This document shows positions 9,999-19,454 of a stretch of DNA of 38,308 bases, one piece after another; position 1 is the stretch's first letter; each line of letters begins with the position of its first letter. Origin of the DNA: Thiomicrorhabdus sp. (GTDB lineage: Bacteria > Pseudomonadota > Gammaproteobacteria > Thiomicrospirales > Thiomicrospiraceae); contig WFQP01000039.1 in NCBI GenBank assembly GCA_015487015.1, positions 1 to 38,308 of the forward strand, given 5' to 3'. The position numbers and the translations under genes are program-made. The notes under the pieces were generated by a model, which saw only the letters and a list, made by a program, of their open reading frames with translations, was not told the DNA's origin and did no database searches.

Positions 9999-12900
9999 AT
10001 GTCTGAACACTCTCCTTTGTCTGAAAAAATTACCCCCCCCTGTTTAACCTCGTTATTGGGCGTACAAAAAGACGCTAATTTATTGGATGGAGACGCGCGT
10101 TTTGAGGCAATCAATCCATTTGAATCTTACATTGTGCAAGCGCCTGCGGGATCGGGTAAAACCGCATTATTGACTCAGCGCTTTTTGGCATTGCTGTCAC
10201 AGGTCGCTCAGCCGGAACAGATTGTAGCGATGACCTTTACCAAAAAAGCAGCGGCTGAGATGCGGGATCGGATTATGGGGGCGCTTAAGATGGGGGTGCG
10301 TATCAAAGAGCCGCCTGAGGGGGTGAATAATTTTAATACGTGGCAGTTGGCACAACGGGCGCTGCTGCAAGATAAACATCATGGCTGGCATCTGCTCGAC
10401 AACCCGAATCGTTTGCGCATTAAAACTATCGATGGCTTAAACAGTTATTTGGTGGGGCAGATGCCACTGTTGTCTAAAATGGGTGCGCCTTCTGCGATTT
10501 TAAAAAAGGCCGAACCTGCTTATCAAGAAGCGGTGAATCTGACTCTAAATACCTCTGAACTCGAGACGGATTTAGCGCGGTTACTGCGTTTGGTGAATGG
10601 TAATTTTAACCGTGCGCAAACATTGTTGGTCACTATGTTGCAAAAGCGTGACCAGTGGATGGGCTCGGTGTTGGCCTATACGGGCGATGAGGCTCGGGAT
10701 TATTTAGAGCAGGCGTTGGAGCACATTGTGTCGCAAGAGCTATCGCAACAAGTGGCGCATTTAAGCCATGTTCGATCTTACTTGGAAGAGGCGTGTGAGC
10801 AGGCCAATTACGCCGTGCAAAACGATCAACCCCAGCTTGAGTGTTTGTGTGGTGCATGGCCGTTAAGGGATTCATTAGAGGATTTGGAGGCGTGGCGCAC
10901 CTTAGCCGATTGGCTGTTAACAAAAGACGGGAGCATTCGTAAAAGAGTGACCAAAAACGAAGGGTTTGTTGCAGGAAAAGGCAAAGCCAAAGAGCATAAA
11001 GATCAGTTTTTAAATGCCCTCCAAAGCTTAAAAGAGGCGGCATACTCACAACAAGTCGCTGAGAGCTTGGTGGTTTTAAGAGGCTTGCCCGATCCCAAAT
11101 ACAGCGATGATCAATGGGAGGATTTGCAAAGTATTTTAAGCTTGCTTAGAGTCTCCGCCGCGTATTTAAAAGTGGTGTTTCAATCGATGGGGCAGGCTGA
11201 TTTTATCGAAACCGCTCAAGCCGCCACCAACGCCTTGGGCAACGAATTAGAACCAACCGATTTAGCGCAACAGCTCGATTATCAAATTCAGCATCTCTTG
11301 GTGGATGAGTTTCAAGACACCAGCAGTGAACAGTATGCGCTGATTCGCAAACTGGTTGCAGGCTGGCAAGCGGACGATGGGCGTACGCTGTTTATTGTGG
11401 GCGATCCCATGCAGTCGATCTACCGTTTTCGAGAAGCCGAAGTGGGTAATTTTCTAAACGCATGGCAGGGTCACCTTGGGCAAGTGAGGCTTAATCCGAT
11501 TCAACTGCATGTGAACTTTCGTTCCTCTCAATCGGTAGTCGATTGGGTTAATGAGCACTTCAAAAAAGTGTTTCCGTCAGAGAATCAAATTGAAAAAGGC
11601 GCGGTGTCTTACAGCGCCTCACACTCTTATCATCAAAATACCGAGGAGGAGGCTAATTTTGCAACACCCGCTGTCATTACGCACTGGGAGATCAATCAGT
11701 CGCATGAGGATGAAGCCAAAGCCGTGGTGGCTCAGATCACCCAGCGTTTAAAGGCTTTTCAACTTGATGGTGACGATGATGGCAAACGCATTGCCGTATT
11801 GGGGCGTACCCGTTCCAGCTTAACGGGTATTGCGCGGTTGCTTAAACAGCAGCAAATGCCTTTTAGAGCGGTGGAGCTTGAAAGCCTAAATGAACGCCAA
11901 GAAGTGCAAGATGCACTGGCGTTAAGTCGCGCCTTACTGCACTTATCAGACCGTGCCGCATGGATTGCACTATTAAGATCGCCTTTGGTGGGCTTATCGC
12001 TCAATGATTTATATGCCATTATGGGCGAAGATCGTAGGCAAGCGGTGTGGTCATTGGTTGCGCTCTGTTTAGAAGCGGAGAACGTTTTGTCCGAAGAGGG
12101 ACAGCAACGCTTAATGCCGGTTTTTCCTATCCTGCAACAAGCGTTGTCCCGTTTAGGCAGCTTGCCTTTTTCAGTGTTGGTACGCGAAACATGGTTGCAA
12201 TTGGACGGTCCGCAAACGGTAGAACAGGCATTGGCGCTTGAAAATGTAGACGTATTTTTTCATACATTAGCCGAACTAGATGGCCAATCGTTAGACTTTG
12301 AGCAACTCAGCGGGTTAATGGACAGCCTTTATGCCCGTGCCGACAGTTCACCAGAGAGTCAGCGCATTGAGTTGATGACTATGCACAAATCCAAAGGCTT
12401 GGAGTTTGATACGGTGATACTACCAGGCTTGGGGCGCAAGCCGCGTAGTGATGATACGGCATTGGTTACTTGGTTTCAATTTATGCTAGCTGAACAGGGG
12501 GGGGATTTTTTAGAGCATGAGATTGAGCAAATAGACACGCAATCATTAGAGCGTTTAGTGATTGCACCGCTTACTCAAAAAGGCCAAGACAGCTCAAAGC
12601 TCAGCCAACTGTTAAAGCGTTTTGAAAGCCAAAAACAGACTTACGAACAGGGGCGACTGCTCTACGTTGCTGCCACGCGTGCCAAACAGCAGTTACACCT
12701 GTTTGGGCAAATAACCGTAAAAGAGAGCGCAGACTCTGAAAAAACCTTCTCTCCTGCAATAAATAGCCTGCTGGAAACCCTATGGCCGTGTGTAGAAAAT
12801 GACTTTAATCACTTGATTGCCTCGTATGATTTTAGCCAAGACAATCAGTTGAGCTTGCTGGAAAATTCGGAAGGTTTAGAGGGCTTAGAAGAGACTGGAA

Positions 12901-13610
12901 ATTGGCCAAAAGTCAGTCGTTTGCCAGTGGATCGAAAGCGAATCTATGGCACCCAAAAAGAGAACAATCCTTCATCAAGAACTGAAAAAGATAAAAGTAA
13001 TTTTACCGATAAAAATATGCTGGATTCACATGCCTTACTCAACACCTCCGTAGGCAACTTGGTACATGCCGTGTTAGAGCAGGTGGTGCAAGAGGGCATA
13101 CAAAACTGGCCAGAATTGCCCCAAGAAATCAAACAAAAACTGGCAGAACGCCAACCGTTTTACCAACAATGGTTGGAACAGCAAGGGCTTAAAGAACCAG
13201 AACTTTCACAAGCCATCGTGTCGGTTTTACGCTCACTTAATCATGCGTTGGGTAATACTAATATGCGCTGGGCATTGGATCATCAGCTGGGCGAATCCGC
13301 TGTAGAGTACCCGCTCACCTCTGTGAATGAAGAGGGTGAAGTAAGCCACCACATTGTGGATCGAACCTTTATCGATTCAGACGGCACTCGCTGGATTATT
13401 GACTACAAAACCAGCGTATTTGACGAACATAAAACCGACAATAAGGGGGGGGAGAAAATAATACGAGAGCAGTTCATCGAATACCAAATAACCCAATACC
13501 AACCCCAACTCGCCCGTTACGGAGAGCTGTTTTCTCAATTGGAAGATCGTCCTCAAAAATGGGTGTTGTACTTTAGTTATTTGGATGGTTGGGTTGAGGT
13601 GGGAGAGTAA
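9999..13610 (+). CDS. AddA/RecB-like UvrD-family helicase with C-terminal nuclease
   Basis: VQAPAGSGKTALLTQRFLALL, AMTFTKKAAAEMRDRI, LLVDEFQDTSSEQYALI, TMHKSKGLEFDTVILPGLG, DGTRWIIDYKTS. Confidence 0.92.
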   Translation: MSEHSPLSEKITPPCLTSLLGVQKDANLLDGDARFEAINPFESYIVQAPAGSGKTALLTQRFLALLSQVAQPEQIVAMTFTKKAAAEMRDRIMGALKMGVRIKEPPEGVNNFNTWQLAQRALLQDKHHGWHLLDNPNRLRIKTIDGLNSYLVGQMPLLSKMGAPSAILKKAEPAYQEAVNLTLNTSELETDLARLLRLVNGNFNRAQTLLVTMLQKRDQWMGSVLAYTGDEARDYLEQALEHIVSQELSQQVAHLSHVRSYLEEACEQANYAVQNDQPQLECLCGAWPLRDSLEDLEAWRTLADWLLTKDGSIRKRVTKNEGFVAGKGKAKEHKDQFLNALQSLKEAAYSQQVAESLVVLRGLPDPKYSDDQWEDLQSILSLLRVSAAYLKVVFQSMGQADFIETAQAATNALGNELEPTDLAQQLDYQIQHLLVDEFQDTSSEQYALIRKLVAGWQADDGRTLFIVGDPMQSIYRFREAEVGNFLNAWQGHLGQVRLNPIQLHVNFRSSQSVVDWVNEHFKKVFPSENQIEKGAVSYSASHSYHQNTEEEANFATPAVITHWEINQSHEDEAKAVVAQITQRLKAFQLDGDDDGKRIAVLGRTRSSLTGIARLLKQQQMPFRAVELESLNERQEVQDALALSRALLHLSDRAAWIALLRSPLVGLSLNDLYAIMGEDRRQAVWSLVALCLEAENVLSEEGQQRLMPVFPILQQALSRLGSLPFSVLVRETWLQLDGPQTVEQALALENVDVFFHTLAELDGQSLDFEQLSGLMDSLYARADSSPESQRIELMTMHKSKGLEFDTVILPGLGRKPRSDDTALVTWFQFMLAEQGGDFLEHEIEQIDTQSLERLVIAPLTQKGQDSSKLSQLLKRFESQKQTYEQGRLLYVAATRAKQQLHLFGQITVKESADSEKTFSPAINSLLETLWPCVENDFNHLIASYDFSQDNQLSLLENSEGLEGLEETGNWPKVSRLPVDRKRIYGTQKENNPSSRTEKDKSNFTDKNMLDSHALLNTSVGNLVHAVLEQVVQEGIQNWPELPQEIKQKLAERQPFYQQWLEQQGLKEPELSQAIVSVLRSLNHALGNTNMRWALDHQLGESAVEYPLTSVNEEGEVSHHIVDRTFIDSDGTRWIIDYKTSVFDEHKTDNKGGEKIIREQFIEYQITQYQPQLARYGELFSQLEDRPQKWVLYFSYLDGWVEVGE
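13445..13463 (+). repeat. Dispersed poly-G motif copy (G8AGAAAATAATA) inside the addA-like gene
   Basis: GGGGGGGGAGAAAATAATA, encodes GGEKII. Confidence 0.8.
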
Positions 13611-13671
13611 GGTTGGATTGGGCTCTGATTCTTTGATTCTTAATAGGGACGCTACCCTTTTATGGGTGCCT

Positions 13672-14463
13672 TTAGGGTGCTTTTTTACTTAATAGTAGTA
13701 GAAAAAACATGGTGGCGACCATGACGATGGCGGGGCCGGTGGGGAGGTCGGCTATGTAGGAGAGCCATAGGCCAATGAGTACGGATAGGATGGCGAGGAT
13801 AAGGCTGATCCAGAGCATTTTTTCGGGGGTGCTGGCGAGCCGTCTTGCAGCAGCGGCGGGGATGATGAGTAGTGAGGTGACGAGCAGTACGCCAACGATT
13901 TTCATGGAGAGTGCGATCATTAGGGCGAGCAGGAGAATAAATTGCAGTTGTACTTTTTTAACAGCGACTCCCTCTACATGTGCCAACTCAGGGTTAAGGG
14001 TGATGTTAAGTAGGTCTTGCCAGTGTCGTCGGTAAAAGAAAAAGATGAGTACGGCAATGAAGGCGATTAGGCTTAAGTCGGTGGTGTTGATGCTTAAAAT
14101 ATCACCAAAAAGATAGCTCATGAGGTCTATTTGTACGCTGTCTTGTAGGCTGATAATGATGAGGCCAAAGGCGAGGCTGCTGTGGGCTAAGATACCGAGT
14201 AGGGTATCGGATGAGAGTTGTTTGTAGTGGCTGAGTTGAAAAATAGCCCACGCAATGAGGAGTGAGACCACGACCACGGTTAGGGTGAGGTTGGTTTCTA
14301 AAAATAGCCCAATGCTGACGCCAAGTAGGGCGGAGTGTGCGAGGGTTGCGCCAAAATAGGACTGTCGTTGCCATACTACAAATACACCTAATGGTGCAGC
14401 GATGATGGCGAGTCCAAGGCCGCCAATGAGGGCGAGGGTCATAAATTCTGGAAACCATGCCAT
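13672..14463 (-). CDS. znuB: Zinc ABC transporter permease ZnuB
   Basis: ABC-3 permease composition (AAPLGVFVVWQRQSYFGATLAHSALLG); start at ATG 14463 (MAWFPEF), just downstream of the znuC stop. Confidence 0.88.
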   Translation of the reverse strand: MAWFPEFMTLALIGGLGLAIIAAPLGVFVVWQRQSYFGATLAHSALLGVSIGLFLETNLTLTVVVVSLLIAWAIFQLSHYKQLSSDTLLGILAHSSLAFGLIIISLQDSVQIDLMSYLFGDILSINTTDLSLIAFIAVLIFFFYRRHWQDLLNITLNPELAHVEGVAVKKVQLQFILLLALMIALSMKIVGVLLVTSLLIIPAAAARRLASTPEKMLWISLILAILSVLIGLWLSYIADLPTGPAIVMVATMFFLLLLSKKAP

Positions 14464-14464
14464 A

Positions 14465-15313
14465 TTAGCGTGCCTCTGACTTGTTAGGGGGAGGAGAAAT
14501 TTGGGTTTGACCGTGCGTGTGTTCGCAGGTGGAGTGGTTGTGGTGGTGCTCGTAGAGTGCAATCCCTTTAGGCGCACTGTTTAGGCCAGAAAATAGGGTT
14601 TGATACTCTGGGGATTCGCTGACATTTTTAGGGTGACCTGAGCAGCAGATGTGCTGGTTTAGGCAGAGCACTTGATCGGTGTGTTGCATGACGATATGCA
14701 GATCGTGGCTGACCATTAAGATGCCACAGCCGTATTGATGCCGAATTTGGTTAATGTACTGATAGAGCTCGGCCTGCCCTTTTAGGTCTACACCTTGCAC
14801 GGGTTCGTCGAGTACCAGCAATTCGGGTTCTCGAATAAGTGCTCTGGCGAGAAGGATGCGTTGCATTTCTCCCCCTGATACTTGTTGTATGGGTTGAGTT
14901 AGTAGGGCGGACAGGTTGAGTTCTTTGGTGATTTTTTCTAGCCTTGTGCTATCATAAGCCGCCGTAAAAAATAGGTTCTTGAGCTGTGCTTTAAGTGAGC
15001 TGCTTTTTTGTTGATTGGGCTTGAATCCCAGTTTTAAAAAGCGTTCGACCGACATGGGCAGGGTGGCATCAATTTGAATTTTTTGTGGCATAAAGCCAAT
15101 TTTGAGCCCTTTTTTAGTTTTGACATGCCCCGATGAGGGTGGGATTAAGCCAAGCAGTATTTTAAGCAGGGTGGATTTTCCTGCTCCATTGGGGCCAATA
15201 AGGGTCACAATCTCTTTGGCGTGAATGCGAAGTGAAACATGATTTAATACAGTTTTTTGGTCAAAGGTTTGGCTGATGTTGGTGGCTTCAATAAGGGGAT
15301 GTGTTGTGACCAT
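14465..15313 (-). CDS. znuC: Zinc ABC transporter ATP-binding protein ZnuC
   Basis: GPNGAGKSTLLKILLGL, VSGGEMQRILLARAL, LLVLDEPVQGVDLKGQ, His-rich tail. Confidence 0.9.
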   Translation of the reverse strand: MVTTHPLIEATNISQTFDQKTVLNHVSLRIHAKEIVTLIGPNGAGKSTLLKILLGLIPPSSGHVKTKKGLKIGFMPQKIQIDATLPMSVERFLKLGFKPNQQKSSSLKAQLKNLFFTAAYDSTRLEKITKELNLSALLTQPIQQVSGGEMQRILLARALIREPELLVLDEPVQGVDLKGQAELYQYINQIRHQYGCGILMVSHDLHIVMQHTDQVLCLNQHICCSGHPKNVSESPEYQTLFSGLNSAPKGIALYEHHHNHSTCEHTHGQTQISPPPNKSEAR

Positions 15314-15437
15314 TTGAGTCTCTATGAGGGATTCTGTTTAGGGTATTTTAGCGAGAATTTTAGGCTTAGGCGTAAAAGTTAGGAAATAAAGGGGTGGGGT
15401 ACGATGGTTTTTTGGAAAAAGTGGGTTGTTTTTGAGC

Positions 15438-16418
15438 ATGCTTAGGACTTGGCTGATTTGTGTGTTGGCTTTAGGTGGCTTATTTGGCGGCCTGCTAAGC
15501 AGTGCATCCTCTGCTTTTGCCGTGACGGTTACGGTCTCTATTCCACCTTTGGCGGGCATGGTAGCGCCTTTATTGGGCAAGGACGATCAATTGAATGTAT
15601 TGTTGAAGCCGGGCGTCTCTCCGCATGGGTTTCAGTTACGTCCCTCCCATTTACGTACCTTACAAAACAGTGATTTGGTGCTGTTTGTGGGCGGGGGCGT
15701 GGACGCTTGGATTGAGAAACCAGTTGAGTCGATGACAAAGCCGCATGTCAAAATGATGGCTTTGCCTGATTTAACTCGATTATCGGTTAGAGAGGGGGGG
15801 CTTTGGACAAAGAATGCCGATCGTGATACGCATGGTGACGGACATTCGCATGATCATGATGGGTACAGTGAAACCGATAATCATATTTGGTTGTCGTTGC
15901 CCAATGTAATATTAATGGTGCAAGCGGTTAGCAAACAGTTGCAATCACTTTTGCCGGAGCAAGCGCACGTGATTCAACGGCGTGAACAGCGTTGGTTGTC
16001 TACGTTACGAGCCACCGATCAACAGCTGATGCAGTTATTAGCCCCCGTTAAGGGTCAGCCGTTTTTGGTGTTGCACGATGCCTTTCAGTATTTTGAAGAT
16101 CATTATCAGTTGAAGGGGGTGGGAACGATTCGGTTAAACCCTGAGTTGCCCCCGAGTTTAAAACGGATTCATCAGTTGCGAGAGCAAATTAAAGCGGGCA
16201 AGGTTCGCTGTGTCTTTAAAGAACCCCAGTTTTCAGAAAAACGCTTGCAGGCGGTGATCTCTGGTTTGCCGATACGCGTGGGGTCGTTGGACCCAATGGG
16301 GCAGTTTGTTTTGCAGCGAACCCCTCAGCCTATTACCGATTATGTATTGTACGATGCCTTTTTAAAACAGATGGCTAATGCGTTTGTTGAGTGTTTGGCT
16401 GAGCGTAAAGGAAAATAG
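15438..16418 (+). CDS. znuA: Zinc ABC transporter substrate-binding protein ZnuA
   Basis: Signal peptide, HGFQLRPSHLRTLQNSDLVLFVG, His-rich loop DTHGDGHSHDHDG, NHIWLSL; divergent from znuCB; ORF could also start at 15426. Confidence 0.88.
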   Translation: MLRTWLICVLALGGLFGGLLSSASSAFAVTVTVSIPPLAGMVAPLLGKDDQLNVLLKPGVSPHGFQLRPSHLRTLQNSDLVLFVGGGVDAWIEKPVESMTKPHVKMMALPDLTRLSVREGGLWTKNADRDTHGDGHSHDHDGYSETDNHIWLSLPNVILMVQAVSKQLQSLLPEQAHVIQRREQRWLSTLRATDQQLMQLLAPVKGQPFLVLHDAFQYFEDHYQLKGVGTIRLNPELPPSLKRIHQLREQIKAGKVRCVFKEPQFSEKRLQAVISGLPIRVGSLDPMGQFVLQRTPQPITDYVLYDAFLKQMANAFVECLAERKGK

Positions 16419-16942
16419 ATGACTGAGCTGGCGTTAAATAAGCGTTGCATTGTGGTGACGGGATTACCCAGCAGTGGTAAAACGCGGGTGATTCAGGCGG
16501 CTTTAACGCAGTTACCCAGCTTAGCTAAAGAGGTGAGCCTGATTGAATCCACTGATGTTCGGTTGACTGAAGAAGAGAGTAGCCTCCTCAAGATCAATCA
16601 AGTTTGGTGTGGTTTTACTTCAAAGAAGGGGGGGGAATTAATTCCCCCCCCCCTATCGGCGTTGCAATTCTTCTCTTTTAAGGTGGGCAAACTCTCATTA
16701 GAGCATCTTTTATTTGGTTTGGACAGTTCAATACAGAACTTAGGCATGAAAATCGTTAGGGTGTAGGGGTTGTTGAAACCTTTGAGTATGTCAACTTAGT
16801 GGCGACTGAAGGCAGTATGCTCCGTTGGGATACCTTTGCAGCCAAACCCGAAGAGGTTGCGGGGACGCTGGTGATTGTGGGGATTGATTTGGAGTATTTT
16901 TGGTTGGAAGAGTTGGTGAATGCGAGCCTTTTACCTGGGTGA
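16419..16942 (+). pseudogene. Decayed CobW/G3E-family GTPase (P-loop remnant plus CobW C-terminal-like segment in another frame)
   Basis: VVTGLPSSGKT Walker A in ORF 16419-16766; after stop at 16764, a second frame reads VGVVETFEYVNLVATEGSMLRWDTFAAKPEEVAGTLVIVGIDLEYFWLEELVNASLLPG*, like a CobW C-domain; most of the G domain is absent. Confidence 0.65.
16628..16653. repeat. Head-to-head palindrome of the poly-G motif (G8AATTAATTC10)
   Basis: GGGGGGGGAATTAATTCCCCCCCCCC; perfect 24-bp palindrome at 16628-16651. Confidence 0.9.
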
Positions 16943-17062
16943 AAAATTGATATGCATTAGTGCGTACCAGCGGGGGTTTTGATGGTATCTTGTTGTTTTT
17001 TATCGGAAAAGGTGTGAAACTTCGTGCATCATTTTCAGTGGCTTTTAATGGACTTTTGGGTA

Positions 17063-17087
17063 ATATCCTACTAAAATGGTCGGATAT
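17063..17087. promoter_or_regulatory. Candidate IscR type-1-like operator upstream of suf
   Basis: ATATCCTACTAAAATGGTCGGATAT, 25 nt, matches the remembered ATASYYGACTRWWWYAGTCRRSTAT pattern at 21 of 25 positions by hand alignment; arms AATATCC/GGATATT perfectly inverted. Confidence 0.6.
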
Positions 17088-17132
17088 TAAAGTTTAGACA
17101 TAATTTAGATAAAAATGTAGGCGATTACGTGA

Positions 17133-18620
17133 ATGGTTGACGCAAAAAACATCAGCGAATTAGGTTCTTCTGACACGCAGTATCAAGAGATTAATGATCT
17201 GCTGGATAAGAATCAGCATTATAAAGAGGGTTTTTTCACCTCTACGCATGTTGAAACCTTTAAAAAAGGGCTGAATGAAGACGTGGTGCGTGCAATTTCT
17301 GCCAAAAAGAATGAACCCGATTGGATGTTGGACTTTCGTTTAAAAGCGTTTAAACATTGGCAAACGCTAGATGAACCTCATTGGGCAAAAGCGGAATACA
17401 CGCCGTTAGATTATCAAGATTACAGCTATTATTCTGCTCCTACCTGTGGTTCGTGTTCTGAGGATGGTGTAGAAGCAGAGATTGATCCAGAAGTTGCCAA
17501 AGCGTTTGCAGAGTTGGGCGTGCCGATTGCAGGCGATGACGCAAACATTGCTGTTGATGCGATTTTTGATTCCATTTCAGTCTCGACGACTAAACGCGAA
17601 GATTTAGCCGAATTAGGTATTATTTTTTGCTCTTTTTCAGAGGCGGTACAAGACTACCCCGAACTGGTGCAAAAATATATGGGTACAGTTGTACCGTATC
17701 ACGATAATTTTTTTGCAGCGCTTAATTCGGCTGTGGCCTCTGATGGTACGTTTGTTTATATTCCTGAAAACGTACATTGTCCCATTGATCTGTCAACCTA
17801 TTTTAGAATTAATGAAGCCAAAACAGGGCAGTTTGAGCGCACCATTTTAGTGGCCGATAAAGGCAGTTATGTGAGTTATTTAGAAGGCTGCTCTGCCCCT
17901 GTTAGAGATACCTATCAACTTCATGCTGCGGTGGTGGAAGTGATTGTATTGGACGATGCCGAAGTCAAGTATTCGACCGTTCAGAACTGGTACCCAGGTG
18001 ATGATGACTGCAAGGGTGGCATCTTAAATTTTGTGACCAAGCGTGGGATTTGTGAAGGTAAAAATTCAAAACTTTCTTGGACACAAGCGGAAACAGGTTC
18101 GGCCATTACATGGAAGTATCCGAGTTGTATTTTAAAAGGGGATAACTCCATTGGTGAATTTTACTCTGTAGCATTGACTAACCGTCGTCAGCAAGCGGAT
18201 ACGGGTACTAAAATGATTCACATCGGCAAAAATACTCGTAGCACTATTATCGCCAAAGGGCTTTCGGCCGGAAAGAGTGACAATACCTACCGTGGACTGG
18301 TTAAAATTTTACCCAGTGCAGAGGGTGCGAGAAACTTTACCCAGTGTGATTCGATGTTGATTGGAGATCAATGTGGTGCGCATACCTTTCCGTATATTGA
18401 AGTCGAAAACGCAACGGCTCAGGTGGAGCATGAAGCCACTACGTCTCGTATTGGAGAAGACCAGCTGTTTTATTGTAAGCAACGTGGAATCAGTGAGGAA
18501 AATGCGATTTCGATGATTGTAAATGGCTTTTGCAAAGAGGTCTTTAGTGAGTTGCCGTTGGAGTTTGCACAAGAGGCCGAAGAGTTATTGGCCATTAGTT
18601 TAGAGGGCTCGGTTGGGTAA
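17133..18620 (+). CDS. sufB: Fe-S cluster assembly protein SufB
   Basis: Full-length SufB pattern, e.g. [48 protein letters not shown]. Confidence 0.95.
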   Translation: MVDAKNISELGSSDTQYQEINDLLDKNQHYKEGFFTSTHVETFKKGLNEDVVRAISAKKNEPDWMLDFRLKAFKHWQTLDEPHWAKAEYTPLDYQDYSYYSAPTCGSCSEDGVEAEIDPEVAKAFAELGVPIAGDDANIAVDAIFDSISVSTTKREDLAELGIIFCSFSEAVQDYPELVQKYMGTVVPYHDNFFAALNSAVASDGTFVYIPENVHCPIDLSTYFRINEAKTGQFERTILVADKGSYVSYLEGCSAPVRDTYQLHAAVVEVIVLDDAEVKYSTVQNWYPGDDDCKGGILNFVTKRGICEGKNSKLSWTQAETGSAITWKYPSCILKGDNSIGEFYSVALTNRRQQADTGTKMIHIGKNTRSTIIAKGLSAGKSDNTYRGLVKILPSAEGARNFTQCDSMLIGDQCGAHTFPYIEVENATAQVEHEATTSRIGEDQLFYCKQRGISEENAISMIVNGFCKEVFSELPLEFAQEAEELLAISLEGSVG

Positions 18621-18681
18621 AGATTTACCTCCCTAGCTTAATCGTCTATAAGACATTTAACGTTTAAAAAAGTAGTGAACC

Positions 18682-19434
18682 ATGTTGTTAACAATTGAAA
18701 ATCTTCAAGCTGAAATTGATGAAAAACAAATTTTGAAAGGGCTTAATCTGGATATTAAGCCCGGTGAGATTCATGCCATCATGGGGCCGAATGGTGCGGG
18801 AAAAAGTACCTTAGCCAGTGTGTTGGCAGGAAAGGATGCTTATGAGGTAACAGCCGGTTCTGTCATGTTTGATGGTCAGGATCTATTGGAGTTAGGTCCT
18901 GAAGAGCGTGCACGTAAAGGGCTATTTTTAGCATTTCAATACCCGGTGGAAATTCCAGGGGTGAGTAATAAGCTGTTTATGCAAACAGCAGTGAATGCGG
19001 TGCGTGAAGAGCAAGGACTGCTTGCATTAGACATGTTTGATTTTGATGAATATGCAAAGGACAAAATTGAGTTGTTGGAGATGCGTCCTGATCTGCTGGA
19101 GCGCTCTGTGAACGTAGGCTTTTCAGGGGGGGAGAAAAAACGGAATGATATCTTCCAGATGGCTTTGTTACAGCCTAAATTGTGTATTTTAGATGAAACC
19201 GATTCGGGATTGGATATTGATGCGCTGCGTTTGGTCGCCAATGGCATTAATGCATTGCGTTCAGAATCGCGTAGTTTTATTGTGGTAACGCATTACCAAC
19301 GATTATTGGATTACATTAAGCCTGATTTTGTACATGTTTTATACGATGGAAAAATTATAAAATCAGGTGGCTTTGAGCTGGTACACGAGTTGGAAGAGCA
19401 TGGGTATGATGAGATTATTCAACAAAGTAAATAG
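18682..19434 (+). CDS. sufC: Fe-S assembly ATPase SufC
   Basis: GPNGAGKSTLASVLAGK, FSGGEKKRNDIFQMALL, LDETDSGLDIDAL. Confidence 0.96.
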   Translation: MLLTIENLQAEIDEKQILKGLNLDIKPGEIHAIMGPNGAGKSTLASVLAGKDAYEVTAGSVMFDGQDLLELGPEERARKGLFLAFQYPVEIPGVSNKLFMQTAVNAVREEQGLLALDMFDFDEYAKDKIELLEMRPDLLERSVNVGFSGGEKKRNDIFQMALLQPKLCILDETDSGLDIDALRLVANGINALRSESRSFIVVTHYQRLLDYIKPDFVHVLYDGKIIKSGGFELVHELEEHGYDEIIQQSK

Positions 19435-19454
19435 TCATAACACTTCGCATTGTT

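Noticed and set aside
10633-11049. 138-aa antisense ORF within the addA-like gene
   Set aside because: Lies opposite a well-supported CDS and has no recognisable domain; same for the other short antisense ORFs in the track, such as 14102-14458, 30905-31261, 32581-32958 and 37061-37447
15314-15437. Zur box between znuC and znuA
   Set aside because: No AT-rich palindrome resembling GAAATGTTATANTATAACATTTC could be seen
19126-19137. GGGGGGGAGAAA in sufC as an independent insertion
   Set aside because: Encodes the native ABC signature FSGGEKKRN; counted as a run, but not evidence of an insertion
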